Below, in pieces: positions 1 to 8,700 of a DNA stretch of 57,432 nt (position 1 is the stretch's first letter; every line of letters begins with the position of its first letter). Both the position numbers and the translations under genes were made by a program. This stretch comes from a virus, in the IMG/VR virus record IMGVR_UViG_3300029787_000052, positions 1 through 57,432 of that record; one strand, 5' to 3'. Under the pieces are notes generated by a model. That model did not search any database. It was not told where the DNA came from and worked only from the letters and a program-made list of their open reading frames with translations.

Positions 1-98
1 AAAGACTGGCCTAACTTTTTAGCCGCATGGCTTATGGCTAACCAACAGGCTAGTCCTTCGACAGCGGCTATGAATGCTGTTCGTTCAAGAGAGCAAGC
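1..98. repeat. terminal direct repeat, left copy (circular contig join)
   Basis: The first 98 bases are identical to 57334-57431; the final base of the window (G) then differs from base 99 (C). The repeat lies inside a continuous reading frame, so joining the two copies restores one open gene. This is the usual signature of a circularly assembled phage genome, either circularly permuted DNA or an assembly overlap. It is less likely to be a physical terminal repeat, because a packaged-end repeat would not normally sit in the middle of a coding frame. Confidence 0.95.
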
Positions 99-3000
99 CC
101 TTACGCAAGCGGCGCAAGCTCCTGTTTCACAAGAAGTAGAAGCTGGTTTAGCGGCAGATAGGTTGTTTGATTTCTGGATGGCGATGGAGGCAGGTGGGGA
201 ACTGCCTTCAGGGGGCGCACAGAAACTCTATGATTTTATAGACAGTGGGCTTCTGCGAGAAACGCGGTCATGGATGGGTGACGATGTACGCGGCGGGGCA
301 CCTGCCGTTGCAGACGTTCATTCTCTTAGAGACACTGGGTTTGTTGACGCAACTTACCAGCAGTTTTTGCAGGAAAACTACGGTGTGCGTGTTGAGACTG
401 ACACGTCAGGCTCACCGAGCGAAAATCAATACGAGCGTTCAGGCGACTTTATGAGGGCGCTTAGTGATCACCTCAATGACATAAACTACAAGGGCGGCGG
501 CTGGACGCCATATCAGGTGCAGTCTGTTGGCTGGATGGCGACGACTAAATTCCTTGGTAAGCCGGGACAAACAGCCGAAGAATCAATTCTGTTTAATATC
601 AGGAACTTGCCATTTGAGGTAGCTTTCGGAGAAGGCTCTCCTTACTCCGAGACCTTTGTAGATTATTATCAGCTACCTGCTATCGGACAAAAGGAAGTCA
701 CGGGTATAGCTGCCGAAGCTGCTGCTAATTTTGCCAGAGAAGTGACAGGCGTTGCTGAAATAAATCGCTATGTTTCTACGGGCGGTTGGCTTGACGATAG
801 TCTTAATCCAAACATGGTAGAGCAAGTTGTTGCTTCTCCAGAAGCAATGATGGATATGGCTAGTATTATCGGTTATGCGGTAGAGCAAACAGGAATGTTT
901 CCCTATCGGATTGTGCCTACCAAAACAGGCAAATCTAAGCTTGCTTTAAAAATTCGCCCCAGTGATGTGTCAAAAGATTTGTTGAATAACGACACAAACA
1001 TGGCCATACTGTGGGACAAAATACGCAATGCTGAATTAGCAGGAACTAAGAAAGCTGAAAAACAGTTAGCCAAAGAACGCAAAGCTGGAAAAGAAGATGC
1101 CCGGTTGCCTGATGAGGATAACATTATTACAGGGTACACTGGGACTATTGACGAGAATGGCAATTCTTCAATGCTTATTCTCTTTGATACAAAGAAAGCC
1201 GGTTTGTTGGCTAGGTTGGAGCCTGATGGAGATGTGATAAGCGCCATATCTAAAATTTCTGAGGAAATGGGTTTTGATTTAGATGTTGAGGCAGCTTATT
1301 ACGAAGGCGATTATATAGAAAATAACTGGACGGAGGACAAAGAAGGTGGTGGCTACTTACAAAGGATTCATCAAAGATACGGACCCGCTGTTACAGAGCG
1401 GATCAAGAATTTTAAGCGGGGCCAACTTGAGCCGCTACTCGAAGACTCCATCACAAGCGCAAGACTCAAGTATGGAAACAGAGAAAAGTTTAGTCGCCGG
1501 AGTACCGACAGCGCCGTCGAGAGCCGCATACCCGACAGAGCAGGACTATCTCGAAGCGAGAGACAGTTACAGGCACAGGATAGGTCGGGTGCTACCGCGC
1601 AAGAAGAAGTAAGGGTAGAGGGGCTACCAGCTTCCTACAACATACCCGGAACAGGCCCAGTTCCCACTGAGCCGTTTGCACCAGCAAGACAAGCTGCCCG
1701 TGAATACGGTCAAACCGTTGGGCGCAGTGTGCCTGAGCTTGTTGGTAATTACGTTTACGGACCAGTGGACGGAGAACGGGCAACTCGTATAGCGCAAGCA
1801 TACGAAGACATGCCGAACACTCCAGAGGATTCCTTTACGCAAGCGGCCTATGAAGCTTTGGCAGAAGAGGTCATGACGCAATATGACTTCATCAAAGACA
1901 CTGGTCTTGAGGTAGAGTTCTATCCATCTGACGTTGACCCTTACGCTGCCTCGCCGCGTGAGATGATCGAAGATGTGAAACAGAACAACCATATGTATGT
2001 CTTCCCCACTGACGCAGGGTACGGCATGGACGGGGTAACCGCTGAAGAAGTGGCTGATAACCCTATGCTGCGCCTTACTGACGAGTTTATATCAGGTCGT
2101 CGGGCTAGGGTGAATGACATCTTCCGGGCGGTTCATGATTACTTCGGGCACGTTAAGGAAGGCTTTGGGTTCAGGGCTGCTGGAGAAGATGCTGCATATG
2201 CCAGCCATGCGGTTATGTTTAGTCCGCTCGCTCGCGCAGCATTAGCGAGCGAGACCCGTGGCCAAAACTCTTGGGTCAACTTCGGACCAGCAGCCAAGCA
2301 AAATGAAAACGCTTCTGCTGTTGATACAGTTTATGCAGACCAGAAAGTTGGGATACTGCCAGAGTTTGTTATTAACGAAGGTATTGAAACCCTTGTAGAG
2401 CCTGTCAATCTTCAAGAGCTTCAGGATGAAACTGGCTTTAATACGCAAGAAAACTTTGTTCCTGATGAAAGGTTTTCTCGTAAGTACCCACAAGACCCCC
2501 GTAACGCTGCGCCAAACAGGTTTGTAAAAAGAGCAAGGGCAGACGGAACACGCAGTGATGTTTGGGGTAAGCTTCCATTTAACACTAAATTTTTAAATGT
2601 GCGTATGTCTGCTGGTCAGAATTACGAGACTGGTGGTTACGGTCAGGCTCACGCTGGTCTACACGATGATGATTTCAGGGGCATAGAAGATTTACCGTTT
2701 ACGAGTTCAGATGCTGCTGTTGCTGCTGCTTTAGACGCATACACCGAGGCACGGGTATCTGGTGTTGACAAGTCAAGATTTAAGTTTGTAGAGAACCGCC
2801 GTGCAGGGTCTCTTGAAATGTTGTGGAAACCCGTGGGTTCAAAGACACGGGTTAAAGTTGTTTTCGATACAGTGACCGATGCTAAGTCGGGGCAAGAGTT
2901 CCTTGGTATAACCACGGCCTATCCTGACAGCGAGGTTATGACAAGGGACAACCTCCGTGAGGACGTAGAAAATTACAGGAAAGCAAATCACTTAGGGCCA

Positions 3001-5922
3001 AAGTTTTCTTCCTTGTCTACTACGGCTCAGGAAACTGCGCTTACCTTCAAAACTAAGAAGCCAACTGATCGTCCTGTCTTGAAGCTTAACAAGGCTGCAA
3101 AGGAAAAGTTTTCTAGGGGCGGCACGGTCAAGGACGAAAGCCCTGAAGTTCAGGAAACAATCAACAGAACGCAAGCTGTTAATACAGAGGAGACCGCTGG
3201 TCAGGCTTGGCTTAGTGCAATCTTTGGTGATTACACAGACAGCGTATTGTTTAGCAACAACTGGGACTTGATTAAAAGTAAATTTAGAAAAAATATACTT
3301 AACAAGTATGAAGCTATATCTGTTCTTTCCAGAAAAGCAGCAAAGGTCGCGGGAGAAGTTTTAGCGGATGCCAACGCATTCTCTGCTGTTCTCATGGCTG
3401 AACAACATGCAGGGGTAACAAAGGCTGCTTTCTATGACGGGGTTCCTGTTTACGATAAGGAGCTAGGGTTTACCTATGTAACGAGTGATATCGAAGGGCA
3501 ATCAATTCGCGGCCTTGCTTTTATACTAAGCCCTGTCCTAGAGAACCGCGTTGTTTCTCAGTTTGGCACCTATGCTCAGGCAAGAAGGGCGCAAAGACTT
3601 AATGCAGAGGGTCGCGACTCTGGCATGACTGATCAGGACGTTGTTAACGGTTTGTCGCTTGGTGACAAGTATGATTACTTTGCAGAAGTCTTTGATGAAT
3701 ATCAGGTCTGGAACAGCTACCTAGTTAAGTACATGGTTGACACTGGGTTGATCACAGCCGAGATGGGCCAGACGTGGATTGATACTGCTGATTATACCCC
3801 CTACTACAGACAGTCTTTAGAGGGCGCTGACGGAACTCAAGACCTGACATACTTCTATCCCGGCGATCCTACGCTTGGACCCTCTGGTCAGGGCTTGGCC
3901 CCCCTAGAAGGAGAGAAAAGAACTCGCATTCCCCTAGACGGTAAGCGAGTTGACAAGCGTCTTGTTGGCGCTGGTAGGGTGTTCCAAATAGATGTAGACG
4001 GGCAGGTTCAGCCGGAACAGTACGACAGTTACAACAAAGCCGTCGCGTCTGTTCGTGCCCTAAGACAATCTAATCCAGATGTTTCGGTTGATCTTTATGC
4101 CGCCCCTCGCAGGGTAGATGATTTTCTGGATAACGTCGCAAGGAACACAGCTACAGCAATACAGGGCGGCATGAAAAATATAGCCGCTCAAAGGGTTATC
4201 AGAGACTCCTTGACCTTGGGAGTAGCTTCTGAGGTTGCTCCTGATAAGTCAGGAAACAAACCAAGGCAAACTGTTCAGATACGAGTGGACGGTGTTGATC
4301 GTTACTTTGAAATTGTTGATGAGTTTCTCTACACGAGCATGACAATTCTGGGGCAGAACACCGACAGTGTTATGGATAATGTGTTTGTCGGTTTTGCAGC
4401 AAGCCCAGCAAGGGTGTTGAGGGAACTTGTTACAAGAGACCCCGGATTTATGTTGCGTAATATGATGCGTGATACGTTAAGCGCGTGGGTTACATCGGGG
4501 CAAAATTACATACCAGTTATTGATAGCGCAAAAGGCGTTATGGACGTTATACGAGGCAGCGAGTCTTCCGAGGCTTTAAGGCTGGCTGGGGTTTTCGGGG
4601 GGTTTGATTTTGCCGGAACCCCTAAAGACATGGCTAAATACATTAAGAGTAAAACAAAAACTCAAAAACCATCTGGCGTTTTAGAGACAGCGGCTAGTCC
4701 TTTTAAAAAATTATGGGATGCAACTACCGTTGCAACCAATGCCTCAGAAGCAGCAACAAGAATTGCGGTCTATAAAAGGGTTTTGGAAAAAACTGGCAAT
4801 GAAGCCCAAGCTGTTTTTGAGGCGCTTGAAGTTCTTAACTTTAGCAGACGCGGGTCAAGCGCAACCATTCGCCTTATTACTGCTGTTACTCCCTTTTTGA
4901 ATGCACGATTGCAGGGGCTAGATGTCCTGTATAGGGCTGGTTTTAGCAAAGAAACGGCAAACCCAAACGCTTCTCGAAAGGCGGCTCTTGCGAAGGCTTC
5001 TCTTATTGTAGGCACAACAGCTTTGTATAGCGTGCTTATGAGAGATGCAGATTGTTACAAGAACGCAACTGCTGAAGCCAGAGATTTAAACTGGTTTGTG
5101 CCCACACCTTTTGGGGGGGCTTGTGTAAAAATACCAGTTCCGTTTGAGGTTGGTTTCTTATTTAAGACAATACCTGAGCGGATTATGCAATGGTCGTTTG
5201 ACTCTGACACAGGGCAAGATGTTCTAGATTCTTTGGGGCGAGGCATCACCTCAACACTAGCAGTTAACCCCCCTCAGATTATTACTCCTGCTGTAGAGGT
5301 GGTTACTAATCACTCGTTCTTTTCGGGGAGGGAGATTGTTCCTGCTTATATGAAGAACTTGGACCCTGACTACCAGAAGTTTCAAGGGACCAGCAGTCTT
5401 GCACTTAATCTCGGCAAACAATTAAATATGTCTCCGCTTCAAATTGATCAGCTTATTAAAGGGTACACCGGGACATTGGGAAGTTACGGTTTGTCAGCCG
5501 CAAGTCATATGATAGATGCGTTCCAATCTCCCGATAAGCCGCTCCCGCCCGATAAGAATTGGTACAGCCTTCCTATGGTGAGGAGCTTCTTCCAAGACCC
5601 CAACAGTCGCGGCACTGTCATTCAGTTCTATGAGCTAGACCAGCTTGTTAAAACAGCCGTTAATACTTTTAAGGCGGCTGAACGTGAAGGCGATGTCGAA
5701 AAGATTACAGAGATTGCGACTAAAAGAGGGGCGGTTCTTGCCTTGGAGAATGAGGTAAAGAAAATTCGTCAGCAGCTTAAAGAGGTGCGAGAACAGAAGA
5801 ACCAAATCCTCAGGTCACCGATGGACCCGGAAGCGAAGAGGGAGTTGCTTAACATCATTAGGCAGCAGGAATTAGCTATCACCGCAGCGGTGCCGATACT
5901 CAGACAGATAGCAGTGCAATGA
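1..5922 (+). CDS. giant polyvalent virion protein, 3' part (residues 1097-3069)
   Basis: This is the continuation, in the same frame, of the gene that starts at 54046. The first in-window ATG (34) is internal, not a start. Visible parts: a domain around 2120-2370 with the motifs HDYFGHVKEGFGF and ETRGQNSWVNFGP, which recur in phage polyvalent proteins, and a long C-terminal region containing FSRRGSS (residues about 2710-2716), typical of large polyvalent protein-associated domain LPD38. A coiled, charged tail rich in K, E and Q lies at 5640-5900. Short (K/R)FSR motifs at residues about 1592, 1920 and 2132 punctuate the domains. Such proteins are thought to be packaged and injected with the DNA. 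The stop overlaps the start of the AspH-like gene (ATGA). Family assignment is from recognised motifs; individual domain activities are inferred. Confidence 0.88.
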   Translation, partial: KDWPNFLAAWLMANQQASPSTAAMNAVRSREQALTQAAQAPVSQEVEAGLAADRLFDFWMAMEAGGELPSGGAQKLYDFIDSGLLRETRSWMGDDVRGGAPAVADVHSLRDTGFVDATYQQFLQENYGVRVETDTSGSPSENQYERSGDFMRALSDHLNDINYKGGGWTPYQVQSVGWMATTKFLGKPGQTAEESILFNIRNLPFEVAFGEGSPYSETFVDYYQLPAIGQKEVTGIAAEAAANFAREVTGVAEINRYVSTGGWLDDSLNPNMVEQVVASPEAMMDMASIIGYAVEQTGMFPYRIVPTKTGKSKLALKIRPSDVSKDLLNNDTNMAILWDKIRNAELAGTKKAEKQLAKERKAGKEDARLPDEDNIITGYTGTIDENGNSSMLILFDTKKAGLLARLEPDGDVISAISKISEEMGFDLDVEAAYYEGDYIENNWTEDKEGGGYLQRIHQRYGPAVTERIKNFKRGQLEPLLEDSITSARLKYGNREKFSRRSTDSAVESRIPDRAGLSRSERQLQAQDRSGATAQEEVRVEGLPASYNIPGTGPVPTEPFAPARQAAREYGQTVGRSVPELVGNYVYGPVDGERATRIAQAYEDMPNTPEDSFTQAAYEALAEEVMTQYDFIKDTGLEVEFYPSDVDPYAASPREMIEDVKQNNHMYVFPTDAGYGMDGVTAEEVADNPMLRLTDEFISGRRARVNDIFRAVHDYFGHVKEGFGFRAAGEDAAYASHAVMFSPLARAALASETRGQNSWVNFGPAAKQNENASAVDTVYADQKVGILPEFVINEGIETLVEPVNLQELQDETGFNTQENFVPDERFSRKYPQDPRNAAPNRFVKRARADGTRSDVWGKLPFNTKFLNVRMSAGQNYETGGYGQAHAGLHDDDFRGIEDLPFTSSDAAVAAALDAYTEARVSGVDKSRFKFVENRRAGSLEMLWKPVGSKTRVKVVFDTVTDAKSGQEFLGITTAYPDSEVMTRDNLREDVENYRKANHLGPKFSSLSTTAQETALTFKTKKPTDRPVLKLNKAAKEKFSRGGTVKDESPEVQETINRTQAVNTEETAGQAWLSAIFGDYTDSVLFSNNWDLIKSKFRKNILNKYEAISVLSRKAAKVAGEVLADANAFSAVLMAEQHAGVTKAAFYDGVPVYDKELGFTYVTSDIEGQSIRGLAFILSPVLENRVVSQFGTYAQARRAQRLNAEGRDSGMTDQDVVNGLSLGDKYDYFAEVFDEYQVWNSYLVKYMVDTGLITAEMGQTWIDTADYTPYYRQSLEGADGTQDLTYFYPGDPTLGPSGQGLAPLEGEKRTRIPLDGKRVDKRLVGAGRVFQIDVDGQVQPEQYDSYNKAVASVRALRQSNPDVSVDLYAAPRRVDDFLDNVARNTATAIQGGMKNIAAQRVIRDSLTLGVASEVAPDKSGNKPRQTVQIRVDGVDRYFEIVDEFLYTSMTILGQNTDSVMDNVFVGFAASPARVLRELVTRDPGFMLRNMMRDTLSAWVTSGQNYIPVIDSAKGVMDVIRGSESSEALRLAGVFGGFDFAGTPKDMAKYIKSKTKTQKPSGVLETAASPFKKLWDATTVATNASEAATRIAVYKRVLEKTGNEAQAVFEALEVLNFSRRGSSATIRLITAVTPFLNARLQGLDVLYRAGFSKETANPNASRKAALAKASLIVGTTALYSVLMRDADCYKNATAEARDLNWFVPTPFGGACVKIPVPFEVGFLFKTIPERIMQWSFDSDTGQDVLDSLGRGITSTLAVNPPQIITPAVEVVTNHSFFSGREIVPAYMKNLDPDYQKFQGTSSLALNLGKQLNMSPLQIDQLIKGYTGTLGSYGLSAASHMIDAFQSPDKPLPPDKNWYSLPMVRSFFQDPNSRGTVIQFYELDQLVKTAVNTFKAAEREGDVEKITEIATKRGAVLALENEVKKIRQQLKEVREQKNQILRSPMDPEAKRELLNIIRQQELAITAAVPILRQIAVQ

Positions 5923-6632
5923 GTGCGTACAGGCTTGCACAGATTGTGAAGAAACCCTTTCGCAAAGCCTGTCTGTGGGGGGACAAGAAGTTCTTCAATC
6001 CCTCCTCAACCCCGCTGTCTAGTGAGTTGGAGGAGAACTACTTCCTTATACTGGACGAGACCAAAAAAATTATGGAGCGGTACGATGACTTCGCGCCATT
6101 CCAAGATATATCCCCTGACCAGACTTACATAAGCAACGACGACAAGTGGCGCATGTTCTTTCTCAAGGGTGCTGGCATAACTTTTAAGAAGAACGCCTCT
6201 AATTTCCCCGCCCTCATGAACATACTCAACAAAGACAAGCGGGTTGTTTCTGCATACCTTTCTGTCTTAGGTCCAGAGAAGGCGCTCAACCCACACGAAG
6301 GGCCGTGGGCTGGGGTGCTGCGTATGCACATGGGTTTGATCATACCCGACTCAGAGAAGTGCCACATCAACGTAGAGGGCGATAAGTATCACTGGCAGAA
6401 TGGCAAGGTCGTTCTGTTTGATGACACCTACAATCACTACGCTGTCAATGAAACTGACGAGTTACGGGTGATACTGTTTATAGATTATATGAGACCTATG
6501 AGGTTCCCGTATAACCTGATTAACTCGACAGTCATGAAAATAAGCTGGGCCTTTCCATACATATGGAGACCGTTGCTAAGGCACAGGCGCTGGTCACGAA
6601 AATTTTATGACGACAAGTTACCAGTAACTTAA
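5919..6632 (+). CDS. aspartyl/asparaginyl beta-hydroxylase-like 2OG dioxygenase
   Basis: The 237-residue protein matches the catalytic core of the AspH family (PF05118), which hydroxylates Asp/Asn side chains using Fe(II), O2 and 2-oxoglutarate. The diagnostic block HEGPWAGVLRMHMGLIIP (residues 126-143) carries the RMH motif with one iron-binding His (H137). A second block, VVLFDDTYNHYAVN, carries the other (H173), and R183 fits the 2-oxoglutarate-binding Arg. The family is known to coordinate iron with two His and no carboxylate, as seen here. The start overlaps the stop of the polyvalent gene (ATGA), so the two are probably translationally coupled. The target is unknown: a virion protein, a host surface protein or a small molecule are all possible. 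A dispersed palindrome overlaps the 3' end. Confidence 0.88.
   Translation: MSAYRLAQIVKKPFRKACLWGDKKFFNPSSTPLSSELEENYFLILDETKKIMERYDDFAPFQDISPDQTYISNDDKWRMFFLKGAGITFKKNASNFPALMNILNKDKRVVSAYLSVLGPEKALNPHEGPWAGVLRMHMGLIIPDSEKCHINVEGDKYHWQNGKVVLFDDTYNHYAVNETDELRVILFIDYMRPMRFPYNLINSTVMKISWAFPYIWRPLLRHRRWSRKFYDDKLPVT
6615..6630. repeat. dispersed 16-bp palindrome, copy 1
   Basis: AAGTTACCAGTAACTT has perfect 7-bp arms around a CA centre. It overlaps the last codons and stop of the AspH-like gene and lies 18 bases upstream of the lysozyme ATG. It is the reverse complement of copy 6 at 40111. Function is unproven: a DNA operator or an RNA hairpin. Confidence 0.8.
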
Positions 6633-6647
6633 ACGAGGCTAGGCATT

Positions 6648-7073
6648 ATGGATATTGACAGGTTAATAACACAGTTGAAGGTTCACGAAGGGGTGCGTAA
6701 GTTTGTTTACCTCGACACAGAAGGCATAGAAACCATCGGCGTTGGACGCAATCTGGTAGACCGTGGGCTGTCAGATGATGAGATTGAGTTGATGCTTGCC
6801 AATGACATCAGGGACTTTCAGGAAGAAGTAGAGAGAGCCTTCCCGTGGTGGTCTGATATGGATGACGTGCGTCAGAGGGTTGTGGTGGACATGGCTTTCA
6901 ACATGGGCCTTGGTTCCTTGTCTAAGTTTGTCAACACACTTGCTCACATTGAGAACGGGCGCTACGAAGAGGCTAGTGTTGAGATGCTTGACTCGAAGTG
7001 GGCAAGGCAAGTGGGTGATCGCGCAAATGTTTTGAGTGACATGATGAAGACGGGAGAGGACAATGGCTACTAA
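6648..7073 (+). CDS. endolysin, T4-type lysozyme (glycoside hydrolase 24)
   Basis: The 141-residue muramidase cuts the beta-1,4 MurNAc-GlcNAc bond of peptidoglycan during lysis. The T4 lysozyme catalytic triad is visible: E14 in KVHEGVR, D23 in YLDTEG and T29 in IETIGVG. The C-terminal half has the family pattern AFNMGLGSLSKF. There is no signal peptide, so export needs a holin or membrane lesion. It is followed with an 11-base overlap by the EF-hand membrane protein and then by spanins, a normal lysis-cassette order. Length is typical for a small phage lysozyme. Confidence 0.95.
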   Translation: MDIDRLITQLKVHEGVRKFVYLDTEGIETIGVGRNLVDRGLSDDEIELMLANDIRDFQEEVERAFPWWSDMDDVRQRVVVDMAFNMGLGSLSKFVNTLAHIENGRYEEASVEMLDSKWARQVGDRANVLSDMMKTGEDNGY

Positions 7074-7395
7074 GGGAAAGAAGACCCTCCAAAAGGACAG
7101 TGCCTACGAGGAGTACGACGTTGATGGGGATGGTGTGGTTAGCGATGCTGAACTTGCAACAGTCAAAGCCATACACGAAGCCGAAGTTGCAGAAGAAAAG
7201 GCAGACGCTCAAAGAAAGATGGCTTGGATTTCTATTATATCCATGCTCGTTTTCACTGCTTTTCTTTTCCTTCCTATTTTTCCTGATTCTCGGATTAAAG
7301 CTTTGGCTGATCTCTTTGGCCTTTTCTACATCGGAATGGCTGGTGTCGTCGGTGCGTACATGGGAATGACAGCCTATATGAGTGCTAAAAAATAG
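7063..7395 (+). CDS. EF-hand membrane protein, candidate holin
   Basis: The 110-residue protein has a canonical 12-residue EF-hand loop, DVDGDGVVSDAE (residues 19-30), with Asp at positions 1, 3 and 5 and the closing Glu at position 12. A charged helix follows, then two hydrophobic segments (about 53-73 and 80-106) consistent with two membrane spans. It sits between lysozyme and i-spanin, the usual place for a holin. The N-terminal calcium-binding motif is the odd part and suggests Ca2+ sensing or structural Ca2+ binding. Holin function is inferred from position and topology only; it could instead be a virion or envelope protein. Confidence 0.75.
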   Translation: MATKGKKTLQKDSAYEEYDVDGDGVVSDAELATVKAIHEAEVAEEKADAQRKMAWISIISMLVFTAFLFLPIFPDSRIKALADLFGLFYIGMAGVVGAYMGMTAYMSAKK

Positions 7396-7407
7396 GAGCT
7401 TAGATCG

Positions 7408-7809
7408 ATGCTAAAGGTTTACGCTCTTATTGTGGTGCTGGGTCTTGTGGGTGGCGTGGGCTACGGTGGGTATTATTATTATAAGGACACTCAGCAAAGA
7501 ATTAAAACGCTGACAGAGAACAATGCTAAACTTGAAGTGGCCAAACAACTGCAAGACGATACAATCCAAACGCTTGTTGAGGATGCGGAAGACTTCCGTG
7601 TCCTGAATAAGAAGCTGGCAACTGATTTACAGAAGGCTGAAGAGTACAGGAATAACTTGATAGATAAATTACGGAAACACGATTTGACTAGGTTGAGCCA
7701 GAAGAAGCCTAACTTGGTGGAGAATAAGATTAACAATGGAACGAAGAAGCTTTTTGAGAGATTGGAAAGCCTTACTGCTTTGCCCCCCGACCCTGCTGCT
7801 GTTAAGTAG
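7408..7809 (+). CDS. i-spanin (Rz-like)
   Basis: The 133-residue protein has one N-terminal membrane anchor (about residues 4-26, glycine/tyrosine-rich), a long predicted periplasmic coiled coil (about 30-95) and a Lys-rich C-terminus. This is the architecture of inner-membrane spanins, which pair with an outer-membrane lipoprotein to fuse the two membranes at the end of lysis. The overlapping lipoprotein gene just downstream strongly supports this. The existence of the pair implies a Gram-negative host. Confidence 0.85.
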   Translation: MLKVYALIVVLGLVGGVGYGGYYYYKDTQQRIKTLTENNAKLEVAKQLQDDTIQTLVEDAEDFRVLNKKLATDLQKAEEYRNNLIDKLRKHDLTRLSQKKPNLVENKINNGTKKLFERLESLTALPPDPAAVK

Positions 7810-8152
7810 TTGCGGTAGCTGGAACCCAATTAAGCAGGTAGAGGTAAAGACCGTTCAAGTTGAGCGGGTTATTCCCACACAGCAGCGGCCACGCCCACTG
7901 AAGCTGAGTGATATAACGTGGTATGTCGTAACAGATCAGAACTTTGATCAGTTCAAAAAGAAATACACCAAGAGAAATGGGGAGTTTTTGTTCTACGCAT
8001 TTAGTGTGAGGGACTACGAAACTCTTTCTCTTAATATGGCTGAGTTACAGAGATACATTGGCCAGCAAAAACAGATTATTATTTACTACGAGCAAGCGGT
8101 AGAGCCTAAGCCGAAGCCTGAGAAAGGCATTAATGACAAGCCGAAGAAATGA
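7736..8152 (+). CDS. o-spanin lipoprotein (Rz1-like)
   Basis: The 138-residue protein begins with basic residues, a hydrophobic stretch and a lipobox ending LLLSSCG (Cys26), so it is probably lipidated and sent to the outer membrane. The first 74 bases overlap the i-spanin gene in another frame, a common overlapping Rz/Rz1 arrangement. The mature part contains a proline/arginine segment and ends in a Lys/Pro-rich tail. It is longer than lambda Rz1, so it may carry extra periplasmic functions. The stop overlaps the start of the next secreted protein. Confidence 0.82.
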   Translation: MERRSFLRDWKALLLCPPTLLLLSSCGSWNPIKQVEVKTVQVERVIPTQQRPRPLKLSDITWYVVTDQNFDQFKKKYTKRNGEFLFYAFSVRDYETLSLNMAELQRYIGQQKQIIIYYEQAVEPKPKPEKGINDKPKK

Positions 8153-8700
8153 AACAGAACGCATTTGTTTTCATACTCCTCATTCTCTTTGCTGGGCTTG
8201 CGCCTCTTAGCGAAGCAACTTCTGCTGAGACAAACACAGTCAGTTCTACGGTGGTAACTGACAAGACGCCGCCTACAGCATCTGCTCCCAGCATCGTGGT
8301 AAACAATAATGATGTATGCCGATCAGGTATGAGTGTTGGGGCACAGACAGGGTTCTTGGGATTGTCCACGGGTCACACTGTCATCGATAAGAACTGCGAA
8401 AGAATTAAGCTGGCTCGTAGTCTCTACGGCATGGGTATGAAAGTCGCCGGGGTTAGTCTTCTGTGTCAGGACTCACGGGTGTTTGACGCCATGATGATGT
8501 CCGCAACACCGTGCCCATATCGCGGGAAAATTGGTAAGGATGCAGTAGTAGCTTGGGAAAAGAATTATCTCGAAGCCCCCAACCAGTCCATGTTCTATAT
8601 CGATTTAGTAAAGAAAGCGCAGGAAAAAGAAGAGGCCGAAAGGCTTAGTGAATCAGAAAACGAGTGGCGCGATGAAGACCCCAATCAAAACGCTGAGTAA
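8149..8700 (+). CDS. secreted protein of unknown function
   Basis: The 183-residue protein starts with a clear Sec signal peptide (residues 1-24, hydrophobic core FVFILLILFAG, Ala-rich exit). The mature region has several Cys residues, a GMSVGAQTGFLGLSTG stretch and an acidic, Glu-rich C-terminus. I recognise no enzyme domain. It follows the o-spanin with an ATGA-type overlap and overlaps the next secreted protein, so the four envelope proteins form one translationally coupled run. Possible roles are lysis accessory or envelope modification. Confidence 0.7.
   Translation: MKQNAFVFILLILFAGLAPLSEATSAETNTVSSTVVTDKTPPTASAPSIVVNNNDVCRSGMSVGAQTGFLGLSTGHTVIDKNCERIKLARSLYGMGMKVAGVSLLCQDSRVFDAMMMSATPCPYRGKIGKDAVVAWEKNYLEAPNQSMFYIDLVKKAQEKEEAERLSESENEWRDEDPNQNAE

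Noticed and set aside
34-5922. ATG at 34 as a true start of a 1962-residue protein
   Set aside because: The frame is open upstream to base 1 and continues in phase from 54046 across the circular join; no ribosome site precedes base 34.
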